Shown one piece after another: positions 1 through 5,815 of a stretch of DNA of 5,815 nucleotides. The notes under the pieces are model-generated. The model was not told the DNA's origin and searched no databases. It saw nothing but the letters and a program-made list of their open reading frames with translations. A program made the position numbers and the translations under genes. The stretch is from NCBI GenBank assembly GCA_030632625.1, contig DAOVUK010000237.1, positions 1 to 5,815 of the forward strand. The letters are read 5' to 3'. This stretch comes from Gammaproteobacteria bacterium (GTDB taxonomy: Bacteria > Pseudomonadota > Gammaproteobacteria > GRL18). Numbering within the stretch: the first letter of the stretch is position 1; each line of letters starts with the position of its first letter.

Positions 1-113
1 GGTGGTCAGGTGTTGTTTGCCTTGCAAGGGGCTTTTCGAGGCAGGACGCCGAGGAAGAGCGAGCCAGGGATGGCCTTGAAGCGTCCCCGGCAAGGTGAAA
101 CCAACACCTGCCC
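1..113. repeat. Long imperfect palindrome, REP/MITE-like, upstream of trpF
   Basis: The two halves are imperfect reverse complements. GGTCAGGTGTTG near position 4 pairs with CAACACCTGCCCC near 101-113. CCTTGC (20-25) pairs with GCAAGG (90-95). GGGGCTTTTC (28-37) pairs, with mismatches, with GAAGCGTCCCC (78-88). Inside the loop, GCCA/TGGC around 63-73 makes a smaller hairpin. The segment is clearly more GC-rich than the AT-rich DNA that follows, which suggests an imported or dispersed element. From memory, similar long GC-rich intergenic hairpins recur in many gammaproteobacterial genomes, but I cannot assign a family. The left end may lie just outside the window. Confidence 0.6.
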
Positions 114-417
114 CAATTCCGGCTTTAACAAACACGAACGACAAGAACAGTACCACTATTTCTAAGTACCGCTAAGGTCGTAAACCGACAAAAGTACGCA
201 AAAATGCGAAGAACCCTATTAAGGCAGAAATGCACGAAGATATTTTGTGTAATAAGCATTAAAATGATGTCTGAAAATAAGCAGGAAGCAAGCAAAACAA
301 CTAAAATATGGATGCTTTTTATTATAAGGGAACATTTGTCAGAATGTTATGTATTATGTAGGAAAAAACAATAAAATATGGGATAATTTCACCTTTAAAG
401 GCCTAAGTTAATTTAAA
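114..417. other. AT-rich noncoding stretch upstream of trpF
   Basis: I see no convincing gene here. Stops are frequent in all forward frames, and the small open frames have no ribosome binding site. The decamer TAAAATATGG occurs twice (302-311 and 372-381), 70 bp apart. This spacing and location could suit a regulatory site, but I do not recognise it. No tRNA-like fold and no leader peptide rich in tryptophan codons is apparent, so a classical trp attenuator is not supported. Confidence 0.5.
379..387 (+). promoter_or_regulatory. Candidate extended -10 promoter element for trpF
   Basis: TGGGATAAT fits an extended -10 pattern (TG, one base, then GATAAT) and lies about 30 bp before the trpF start. 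No good -35 hexamer is found 16-18 bp upstream; the 17-bp position reads TAGGAA. One copy of the repeated decamer TAAAATATGG overlaps it. This is a weak motif-only call, and trpF may instead be transcribed from upstream of the window. Confidence 0.25.
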
Positions 418-1029
418 ATGACTCGGATTAAAATTTGTGGTATTACCACACGTGAAGATGCGAAAATGGCTTGTGATTCAGGTGCTGATGCCATTGGTCT
501 GGTTTTTTATCCGCCCAGTCCACGCTATGTAACAATTGAGCAGGCTGTGAATGTGCTTGCCTGTCTGACGCCATTTACCACCAGTGTGGCTTTGTTTGTT
601 AATGCGCAGCGGCAAGAAATTGAAAATGTTTTAGAACAGGCGGCTATTGACCTTATTCAGTTTCACGGCAATGAATCAGCGGAGTTTTGTGCTTCATTTA
701 AGCGACCTTATATCAAGGCGGTGCGGATGAAGGATGGGCTTGATTTGAATTCTGTGCAAAAGGAATATGCCGGTGCCCGGGGATTACTTCTGGATACCTA
801 TAAAAAAGGTGTTCCCGGAGGCACGGGTGAAACCTTCAATTGGGATAAAGTACCTCATGATTTGAATCTGCCTGTTATACTTGCTGGCGGCCTGGTTGCA
901 GACAACGTATCACAGGCAATCAATGTGGTCAGACCCTATGCCGTTGATGTCAGTGGTGGTGTTGAAGCATCCAAAGGCAGGAAAGACAGACAGAAAATTA
1001 TTCAATTTATGAATAATGCCAAAAAATGA
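418..1029 (+). CDS. trpF: Phosphoribosylanthranilate isomerase (TrpF)
   Basis: TrpF catalyses the Amadori rearrangement of N-(5'-phosphoribosyl)anthranilate to CdRP in cytoplasmic tryptophan synthesis. The 203-residue protein has the usual length of a monofunctional TrpF and a single (beta/alpha)8-barrel. The N-terminal KICGIT motif carries the catalytic cysteine Cys7, and LLLDT carries the general acid Asp126, both at their usual family positions. Phosphate-binding segments follow: GGTGETF (134-140), LAGGL (155-159) and VDVSGGVE (176-183). The ATG at 418 puts KICGIT at residues 5-10, as expected. Its ribosome binding site is poor: the nearest purine run, AAAGG at about 397-401, is some 16 nt away. 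TrpF is a separate protein here rather than fused to TrpC as in Escherichia coli. A mobile-element insertion starts a few bases after the stop codon. Confidence 0.97.
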   Translation: MTRIKICGITTREDAKMACDSGADAIGLVFYPPSPRYVTIEQAVNVLACLTPFTTSVALFVNAQRQEIENVLEQAAIDLIQFHGNESAEFCASFKRPYIKAVRMKDGLDLNSVQKEYAGARGLLLDTYKKGVPGGTGETFNWDKVPHDLNLPVILAGGLVADNVSQAINVVRPYAVDVSGGVEASKGRKDRQKIIQFMNNAKK

Positions 1030-1035
1030 AAGTAA

Positions 1036-1191
1036 CAAAAAATGTAACTATTCAGCGTGTTTAGATTTTGCCTCAGTTCAAGGCATTTTCGCACGGAGAA
1101 TGTGAGCATATATCAATATGTGACCATTTGAGTACGAAAATAACGCCGAAATGAGGTAAAAGATGAATACGCTGAATAGTTACCAAAAAAT
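1036..1191. mobile_element. Palindromic MITE (1044-1183) with 8-bp target duplication
   Basis: The 140-bp element begins with GTAACTATTCAGCGT (1044-1058) and ends with its exact reverse complement (1169-1183). Both sides are flanked by the same octamer CAAAAAAT (1036-1043 and 1184-1191), a clear target-site duplication. Most of the remaining length is also self-complementary. The arms share blocks such as TTTT.CCTCA and ATTTTCG.AC and converge on CATAT-ATCA-ATATG (1107-1120), which is the exact midpoint. It has no coding capacity, so a transposase must have acted in trans. Ends beginning GTAA and 8-bp duplications are typical of the IS66 family, so IS66-type mobilisation is the best inference. 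The insertion widens the trpF-trpB gap to 199 bp. Confidence 0.88.
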
Positions 1192-1228
1192 TATTGTAAA
1201 ACCTTAGAGATAAACGGTAGTAATATTA

Positions 1229-2452
1229 ATGACAATAGATAACCAGGCGGGGAAAAAACTGTCTGACATGCCTGATGAAAGCGGGCATTTTGGTCAATAT
1301 GGCGGTATATTTGTTCCTGAAACTTTAATGGAACCGCTAAACGAGTTAAAACAGGCCTATATCCATTATTTTCAGGATGCAGAATTTCTGGCTGAACTTG
1401 ATAGTGATCTGGCCAACTATGTTGGTCGTCCATCACCACTCTACTTTGCGGAACGCTGGAGTCGGGAATTGGGCGGCGCTAAAATTTATCTCAAACGCGA
1501 AGACTTAAATCATACCGGTGCTCATAAAGTTAATAATACCGTTGGTCAGATGTTACTGGCCAAACGTATGGGAAAAACCCGTATTATTGCCGAAACGGGT
1601 GCGGGGCAGCACGGTGTGGCGACAGCAACCGTAGCTGCACGCTTAGGACTCGAGTGCGTTGTCTATATGGGAGCTGAAGATATTCAGCGTCAGTCACTGA
1701 ATGTTTATCGTATGAAATTACTGGGTGCCCGGGTTGTTTCTGTTGAATCCGGTTCAAGAACACTCAAAGACGCCCTCAATGAAGCCATGCGTGACTGGGT
1801 GACTAATATTGATAACACCTTTTACATTATCGGCACTGCTGCCGGTCCGCATCCATATCCCGCTATGGTCAGAGATTTTCAGGCCGTCATCGGACGTGAA
1901 GCAAAACAACAGATTATGGCGCATGAAGGGCGTTTACCTGATGCTCTGGTGGCCTGTATTGGCGGCGGTTCAAATGCTATTGGGCTGTTTTACCCGTTTG
2001 TTGATGATATGGATGTTTCCATGTACGGTGTTGAAGCTGCCGGACATGGACTGGAAACCGGGGAGCATGCTGCCCCGCTTTGTGCCGGCAAGCCGGGTGT
2101 TCTGCATGGTAATCGCACTTATTTAATGGAAGACAGGCATGGACAGATCATTCCGACACATTCAGTTTCAGCAGGACTGGATTATCCGGGCGTCGGACCT
2201 GAACATTCATGGTTAAAAGATATCGGTCGGGCAAATTATGTTTCAGTGACTGATGATGAAGCATTAAAAGGTTTCCATGATTTAACCCTGACTGAAGGTA
2301 TTATGCCGGCATTAGAATCCAGTCATGCAATTGCTTATGTCACAAAGTTAGCACCCACTATGGATAAAGAGCAAATCATTATTATGAATTTATCAGGTCG
2401 TGGTGATAAAGATATTCATACTGTGGCGACCATTGATGGCATTGAATTTTAG
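1229..2452 (+). CDS. trpB: Tryptophan synthase beta chain (TrpB)
   Basis: TrpB condenses indole with L-serine to give tryptophan, using pyridoxal phosphate, in the cytoplasmic alpha2-beta2 complex with TrpA. The 407-residue protein has normal length. The HTGAHKVNN motif holds the PLP-binding lysine Lys100 (Lys87 in the enteric enzyme). AETGAGQHG carries the catalytic glutamate Glu122 (enteric Glu109). GGGSNA (245-250) is the PLP phosphate loop. [13 protein letters not shown] holds Asp318 (enteric Asp305), and NLSGRGDKD holds Ser389 (enteric Ser377), which contacts the PLP pyridine nitrogen. The constant offset of about 13 residues reflects a longer N-terminus. The ATG at 1229 has only a weak ribosome binding site (GGTAG, about 8 nt away). 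Met14 at 1268 would give a shorter product starting MPDESGHFG, also plausible for this family. A palindromic MITE lies 37 bp upstream. Confidence 0.98.
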   Translation: MTIDNQAGKKLSDMPDESGHFGQYGGIFVPETLMEPLNELKQAYIHYFQDAEFLAELDSDLANYVGRPSPLYFAERWSRELGGAKIYLKREDLNHTGAHKVNNTVGQMLLAKRMGKTRIIAETGAGQHGVATATVAARLGLECVVYMGAEDIQRQSLNVYRMKLLGARVVSVESGSRTLKDALNEAMRDWVTNIDNTFYIIGTAAGPHPYPAMVRDFQAVIGREAKQQIMAHEGRLPDALVACIGGGSNAIGLFYPFVDDMDVSMYGVEAAGHGLETGEHAAPLCAGKPGVLHGNRTYLMEDRHGQIIPTHSVSAGLDYPGVGPEHSWLKDIGRANYVSVTDDEALKGFHDLTLTEGIMPALESSHAIAYVTKLAPTMDKEQIIIMNLSGRGDKDIHTVATIDGIEF

Positions 2453-2453
2453 A

Positions 2454-2467
2454 AAACACCGGTGTTT
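2454..2467. repeat. Perfect 14-bp palindrome in the trpB-trpA gap
   Basis: AAACACC is followed immediately by its reverse complement GGTGTTT, starting two bases after the trpB stop codon, and CTTTTC comes next. In RNA this could form only a short stem, because a few central bases must open as a loop. The pyrimidine run gives it a terminator-like look, but it is too small to be a strong terminator. It may be a minor processing or stability hairpin, or the operator of a dimeric protein. No function can be assigned. Confidence 0.35.
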
Positions 2468-2524
2468 CTTTTCTGATAACGCCTGTTTTTTAATAACGAA
2501 CGAGCTGAGAGAGAATTAAGTAAA

Positions 2525-3361
2525 ATGAGTCGTATAAAAAGTTGTTTTGCACAGCTTAAAGAAAATAATAAAAAAGCACTGGTACCCTATGTTGCTGCCG
2601 GTGATCCCAATCCTGAAATTACTCTGGATTTGATGCATGCTATGGTCAAATCCGGTGCCGATATTATTGAATTAGGCGTGCCGTTCTCTGACCCGATGGC
2701 AGATGGTCCGGTTATTCAAAAAGCCAGTGAAAGAGCCTTAATTTACGGCACATCACTGATTGATGTGTTAGACATTATTAAAAGCTTTCGTGAAACAAAC
2801 AATGAAACACCAGTGGTTTTAATGGGTTATCTTAATCCCATTGAAGTGCTGGGCTATGAAAATTTTGCTGAGGCGGCACACCAGGCTGGAGTGGATGGTG
2901 TTTTAACCGTCGATATTCCACCTGAAGAAGCACAAAGCTATATCCCTGCCTTAAGAAAATTTGATCTGGATCCCATCTTCCTGCTATCACCGACAACCAC
3001 TAAAGAGCGTATGAAGCTTATCTGCCAATATGCCAGTGGTTTTATATATTATGTTGCTGTTAAGGGCGTAACAGGAACTTCAGCTCTGGATACAGATGAA
3101 GTTGCTCAGCGTCTGGAAATTATTAAAGAAGTGACTGATTTGCCGGTTGGTGTTGGTTTTGGTATTAAAAATGCTGAGACAGCTGCCGCAATTGGCCGGG
3201 TTGCAGAAGCCGTAGTTGTCGGCAGTGCCCTGGTTAGTCTGGTCGAACATAATGCGCATGCCTATAGTAATGCCGAGGGTAATGAAAAAATCATTAAAGA
3301 AATCAGTCAGGTATTATTATCTATGCGCAGTGCACTGGATGCATATACCCATGATACTTGA
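2525..3361 (+). CDS. trpA: Tryptophan synthase alpha chain (TrpA)
   Basis: TrpA cleaves indole-3-glycerol phosphate to indole and glyceraldehyde 3-phosphate; the indole passes through a tunnel to TrpB. The (beta/alpha)8-barrel protein is 278 residues long. The catalytic residues Glu49 (IIELGVPFSD) and Asp60 (PMADGP) fall at exactly the positions known in the enteric enzyme. Other family segments include MGYLNP (100-105), LSPTTTKERM (154-163), KGVTGTSALD (180-189, the mobile active-site loop region), GVGFGI (209-214) and VVGSALV (231-237), the last two around the substrate phosphate. A purine-rich GAGAGAGA about 10 nt before the ATG serves as ribosome binding site. The extreme C-terminus is odd: its last five codons (YTHDT) and the TGA lie inside a palindromic repeat starting at 3344, so the native stop has apparently been replaced. 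Confidence 0.98.
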   Translation: MSRIKSCFAQLKENNKKALVPYVAAGDPNPEITLDLMHAMVKSGADIIELGVPFSDPMADGPVIQKASERALIYGTSLIDVLDIIKSFRETNNETPVVLMGYLNPIEVLGYENFAEAAHQAGVDGVLTVDIPPEEAQSYIPALRKFDLDPIFLLSPTTTKERMKLICQYASGFIYYVAVKGVTGTSALDTDEVAQRLEIIKEVTDLPVGVGFGIKNAETAAAIGRVAEAVVVGSALVSLVEHNAHAYSNAEGNEKIIKEISQVLLSMRSALDAYTHDT

Positions 3362-3470
3362 AAATGCAGACTTCGTTATTTTAACTTAAAGCCTCAATCA
3401 TGTAGTACTTATACACTCAATCGGCTCTAAGTCAAAATGCCTCGCTGTATTTCCAAGTATCACGGGTATA
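3344..3470. repeat. 127-bp palindromic element overlapping the trpA 3' end
   Basis: TATACCCATGATACTTG (3344-3360) is the reverse complement, with one mismatch, of CAAGTATCACGGGTATA (3454-3470). The complementarity continues inward through AAAT.CAG, ATTTT.ACTTA and AGCC/GGCT (to about 3393 and 3423), broken by one poorly matching patch with a 2-base length difference. A small TGTA/TACA stem (3401-3415) lies in the loop. It has no open reading frame and no T-run, so a simple terminator is unlikely. The TATA at both ends would fit a TA target duplication as made by IS630/Tc1-type transposases, but that is an inference. No transposase is nearby. It is unrelated in sequence to the element at 1044-1183. 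Confidence 0.75.
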
Positions 3471-3517
3471 AAACTCATCTGTTATGGATGGACATATAAC
3501 AAAACAGAGAAACAATT

Positions 3518-4372
3518 ATGAATTGGTTTACACGCTTATTACCATCGATTAGTACTGATGGGGCATCAAAAAAAGCAGTACCGGAAGGCCTATGGGATAA
3601 ATGTCCCGCCTGTAGTGCTGTTTTATATCGAGTGGAACTTGAACGTAATCAGGAAGTTTGTCCCAAATGTGATCATCACATGCGGATCAGGCCAAGAAAA
3701 CGTCTTGAAAACCTTTTTGATGAAGGCACAGCAATAGAACTTTCAGAGAATCTGGAGCCTGTTGATGAGCTGAAATTTAAAGATTCCAAAAAATATAAAG
3801 ATCGTATTACTGCCTCTCAAAAAGCAACCGGTGAAAAAGATGCATTAATCACTATGGAAGGAAAAATTAATGATTTTCCTTTAGTGGTTGCTGCTTTTGA
3901 ATTTCGTTTTATGGGCGGTTCAATGGGTGCTGTTGTCGGTGAAAAATTTGTCAGAGCAGTTAACCATTGCCTGGACAAAGACTTACCATTTGTCTGTTTT
4001 TCTGCCAGTGGCGGTGCCAGAATGCAGGAAGCATTATTTTCCCTGATGCAAATGGCAAAAACCAGTGCCGCATTGGGTAAAATGCGTAGAAGGGGACTGC
4101 CCTTTATTTCTGTTATGACTGATCCGACAATGGGTGGTGTGTCAGCCAGTTTTGCTACCCTGGGTGATATCAATATGGCAGAACCCAATGCTCTGATTGG
4201 TTTTGCCGGCCCCCGTGTTATTGAACAGACAGTTCGGGAAAAATTACCTGAGGGTTTTCAGCGAAGTGAGTTTCTGCTTGAACACGGTGCCATTGATATG
4301 ATCGTTTCACGCCTGGAAATGGGTGATAAATTAGTTAACCTGCTTTCTATGTTAATGAATAAGCGGGCTTAG
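3518..4372 (+). CDS. accD: Acetyl-CoA carboxylase carboxyltransferase subunit beta (AccD)
   Basis: AccD pairs with AccA in the cytoplasmic carboxyltransferase that moves CO2 from biotinyl-AccB to acetyl-CoA, giving malonyl-CoA for fatty acid synthesis. The protein is 284 residues, slightly shorter than the 304-residue Escherichia coli protein. An N-terminal four-cysteine zinc finger is complete: CPAC (Cys29, Cys32) and CPKC (Cys48, Cys51). The crotonase-like carboxyltransferase core follows, with [14 protein letters not shown] (131-144), [11 protein letters not shown] (162-172) and [13 protein letters not shown] (201-213); the glycine-rich stretches form the acyl-CoA site and oxyanion hole. 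The start is supported by AGAGA ending 7 nt upstream and by the family-typical MNWFTRLLP opening. It lies 156 bp after trpA, mostly filled by a palindromic element, so an own promoter is possible, though I found no convincing one. The trp-accD-folC order is common in proteobacteria. Confidence 0.98.
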   Translation: MNWFTRLLPSISTDGASKKAVPEGLWDKCPACSAVLYRVELERNQEVCPKCDHHMRIRPRKRLENLFDEGTAIELSENLEPVDELKFKDSKKYKDRITASQKATGEKDALITMEGKINDFPLVVAAFEFRFMGGSMGAVVGEKFVRAVNHCLDKDLPFVCFSASGGARMQEALFSLMQMAKTSAALGKMRRRGLPFISVMTDPTMGGVSASFATLGDINMAEPNALIGFAGPRVIEQTVREKLPEGFQRSEFLLEHGAIDMIVSRLEMGDKLVNLLSMLMNKRA

Positions 4373-4402
4373 ATTTGCTCGTTGCAATTTTAACTCTGTT
4401 TT

Positions 4403-4454
4403 TTATGCCGAGAATTATGCCGAAAATTATGCCGAAAAGCCTTTATGCCTAAAA
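4403..4454 (+). repeat. Four copies of a 12-bp repeat ending at the folC start codon
   Basis: Three tandem 12-mers, TTATGCCGAGAA (4403-4414) and TTATGCCGAAAA twice (4415-4426, 4427-4438), are followed after GCCT by a fourth copy, TTATGCCTAAAA (4443-4454). The fourth copy holds the folC start codon. The first three ATGs (4405, 4417, 4429) share one frame, encode MPRIMPKIMPKSLYA and stop at 4450-4452, overlapping the folC start. The 4-base spacer puts folC in a different frame. The array probably arose by duplication of the folC initiation region. Whether the short frame is translated is unknown. Confidence 0.8.
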
Positions 4455-5815
4455 CGCTTCAGGACTGGCTTGAATGGCAGGAAACTCTGCACCCCTCTGA
4501 GATTGATTTAGGATTAGACAGAGTTAAACAGGTGCTTCACAAGTTGCTGCCGCCAGAGCTGTCTGACTCCATTCTGTCTGACTCAATTTTGTCTGGCTCA
4601 AGGCTGCCTGAAGAATTACACTTCAGCCTGCCTTATACGCTTATCACAGTTGCAGGAACCAATGGTAAAGGCTCCACTGTGGCCATGCTTGAAGCTATTT
4701 TTACCGAAGCCGGTTATCGCGTGGGCAGTTATACCTCACCTCATCTGCTGCGTTATAATGAACGCATAAAAATTGTACAGGAGCCAGTAGCCGATGATCT
4801 TCTGTGTGATTCATTTGCACGCATTGATCAGGCAAGAGGTGAGCTGTCACTCACCTATTTTGAATTTGGCACACTGGCGGCAATTGATATTTTTTATCGG
4901 CAGTCCTGTGAAATTGTGATTCTTGAAGTGGGTCTGGGTGGACGCCTTGATGCGGTGAATGTACTGGATGCGGATGTTGCTCTGGTGACCACTGTGGATA
5001 TTGATCATCAGCAGTGGCTTGGCTCTGATCGAGATACTATCGGTATTGAAAAGGCAGGTATCTACCGAAAAAACAAACCAGCTATTTTTGGTGATAATGA
5101 TTGCCCGCAAAGCATTCTTGATATAGTTGAACAGCAACAACTGACTTTTTATCAATATTCAGTGGATTACCACTATGAATCAAGATTGCAGCAATGGGAC
5201 TGGCTAACTTCAGATGATCAAAAGAATGAATTATTCTCCCGGTATAATTTGCCATTACCCAATTTGCAAGGTGCTGTACAGTTAAAAAATGCAGCCAATG
5301 TTTTAATGGTACTTGAGTTGTTAAAAAAATCCTGTCCGGTCACTCAGGCAGAAATTAAACGCGGCTTACACAATGTTCAATTGTCCGGACGTTTTCAGAT
5401 TTTCTCTACAGAGCCATTTATTATTCTTGATGTTGCTCACAATGTGCAGGCAGCCCGGATACTAAGGCATTCAATAGAACAGTTAGGCGTTGGTAAGTTA
5501 CATGTCATCGTGGGCATGTTAAAAGATAAAGAGGTCCTGGAGGTTCTTTCGGTGCTTGCGCCCATAGTGGATAGCTGGCGAATTATCGACCTGGATACAC
5601 CAAGATCCATGCCTGCTGAAGAGATAGAGGTACTTTTAATCAATAATATACCCTTAGTAGATGGAGTGAGCCGAAAAACTCAATGTTTTTCAAATTTTGA
5701 ACAGGCCTATCAGAATTTTAATGCAGATAAACTTATGTTGAACGCTATTGATAAACTCCTTATTTTTGGTTCATTTTTTACTGTGACTGATGCCCTGCAT
5801 TCACTACAATCTTCA
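4445..5815 (+). CDS. folC: Dihydrofolate synthase / folylpolyglutamate synthase (FolC), open at the window edge
   Basis: FolC adds L-glutamate to dihydropteroate, giving dihydrofolate, and then extends folate glutamate tails, using ATP, in the cytoplasm. It is a Mur-ligase-family enzyme. The P-loop is TVAGTNGKGST (68-78), followed by YTSPHL (96-101) and RGELSLTYFEFGTL (131-144). EVGLGGRLDAVN (161-172), DIDHQQWLG (185-193) and EKAGI (202-206) follow; Lys203 matches the carbamylated lysine of the family. GRFQ (315-318), LDVAHN (328-333) and FGSFFTV (441-447) mark the C-terminal domain. The frame is open for 457 codons, and GSFFTV is near the usual C-terminus, so only a few residues are missing. 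The ATG at 4445 is the only usable start: an in-frame stop lies at 4391-4393 and the next Met is past the P-loop. No Shine-Dalgarno is visible. Residues 39-62 form an insert relative to E. coli FolC, built partly from a repeat. AHNV replaces the usual AHNP. Confidence 0.95.
   Translation, partial: MPKTLQDWLEWQETLHPSEIDLGLDRVKQVLHKLLPPELSDSILSDSILSGSRLPEELHFSLPYTLITVAGTNGKGSTVAMLEAIFTEAGYRVGSYTSPHLLRYNERIKIVQEPVADDLLCDSFARIDQARGELSLTYFEFGTLAAIDIFYRQSCEIVILEVGLGGRLDAVNVLDADVALVTTVDIDHQQWLGSDRDTIGIEKAGIYRKNKPAIFGDNDCPQSILDIVEQQQLTFYQYSVDYHYESRLQQWDWLTSDDQKNELFSRYNLPLPNLQGAVQLKNAANVLMVLELLKKSCPVTQAEIKRGLHNVQLSGRFQIFSTEPFIILDVAHNVQAARILRHSIEQLGVGKLHVIVGMLKDKEVLEVLSVLAPIVDSWRIIDLDTPRSMPAEEIEVLLINNIPLVDGVSRKTQCFSNFEQAYQNFNADKLMLNAIDKLLIFGSFFTVTDALHSLQSS
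4559..4603 (+). repeat. 15-bp in-frame tandem triplication inside folC
   Basis: CTGTCTGACTCCATT, CTGTCTGACTCAATT and TTGTCTGGCTCAAGG follow each other directly and encode LSDSI, LSDSI and LSGSR (FolC residues 39-53). The period is a multiple of three, so the frame is kept. The repeat sits in the loop between the first helix region and the P-loop strand, where FolC proteins can tolerate length changes. The first two units are almost identical, which suggests recent slippage or duplication. Confidence 0.85.

Noticed and set aside
1..165. Forward open frame of 54 codons running in from the window edge and ending in TAA at 163
   Set aside because: It reads through the GC-rich palindrome, its product has no recognisable family motif, and GC-rich repeats are often open by chance. 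It could be the tail of an upstream gene, but nothing in the sequence supports that.
264..374. Possible 36-codon small protein starting MMSENKQEASKTTK
   Set aside because: No Shine-Dalgarno precedes it, the composition matches random AT-rich DNA, and it overlaps the region where trpF promoter signals are expected.
1191..1439. Minus-strand open frame over the trpB 5' part
   Set aside because: Antisense shadow of the well-supported trpB; no family resemblance.
1809..2126. Second plus-strand open frame inside trpB
   Set aside because: Out-of-frame shadow of trpB, whose translation carries all catalytic motifs.
3362..3517. The trpA-accD palindrome as a rho-independent terminator
   Set aside because: The stem is long, interrupted and AT-rich with no T-run after either arm. 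A repeat or mobile origin fits better, although some effect on transcription cannot be excluded.
3817..4188. Minus-strand open frame inside accD
   Set aside because: Antisense shadow of accD; no ribosome binding site or recognisable motif.
4403..4438. The 12-bp tandem array as a CRISPR array or iteron origin
   Set aside because: There are no spacers, the units are too short for CRISPR, and the fourth copy is the folC start region itself. No replication gene is nearby.
4847..5643. Two minus-strand open frames (4847-5155 and 5437-5643)
   Set aside because: Both lie antisense to folC, which is open throughout and carries a full set of family motifs.

Overview
The window holds a conserved proteobacterial gene block, trpF-trpB-trpA-accD-folC, with all five genes on the + strand. 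The gene order, the sequence style of TrpB, TrpA and AccD, and the moderately AT-rich composition suggest a gammaproteobacterium. I cannot name the genus from this alone.

Layout. Positions 1-417 hold no gene I can support. They contain a long imperfect hairpin (about 1-113, REP/MITE-like), then AT-rich sequence with a weak candidate promoter before trpF. trpF (418-1029) is followed by a 140-bp palindromic miniature element (1044-1183) with perfect 15-bp terminal inverted repeats and an 8-bp target duplication. trpB (1229-2452) and trpA (2525-3361) are separated by 72 bp containing a perfect 14-bp palindrome. A third long palindrome (3344-3470) covers the end of trpA and most of the trpA-accD gap, and it supplies trpA's last five codons and stop. 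accD (3518-4372) follows. folC starts at 4445 and is still open at the window edge after 457 codons. Its start codon sits in the last of four near-identical 12-mers, and its N-terminal part carries a 15-bp in-frame triplication.

How the genes work together. TrpF converts phosphoribosylanthranilate to CdRP, and the TrpA-TrpB complex carries out the last two steps of tryptophan synthesis. AccD is the carboxyltransferase beta subunit of acetyl-CoA carboxylase, the entry to fatty acid synthesis. FolC makes dihydrofolate and polyglutamylates folates. All five enzymes look intact at their key catalytic positions.

No new multi-gene system is visible. The unusual part is the noncoding DNA: three unrelated palindromic elements sit in or next to the gaps of one housekeeping gene block. 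One has a clear insertion footprint and one has rewritten a protein C-terminus. There is also a repeat-built translation start at folC.
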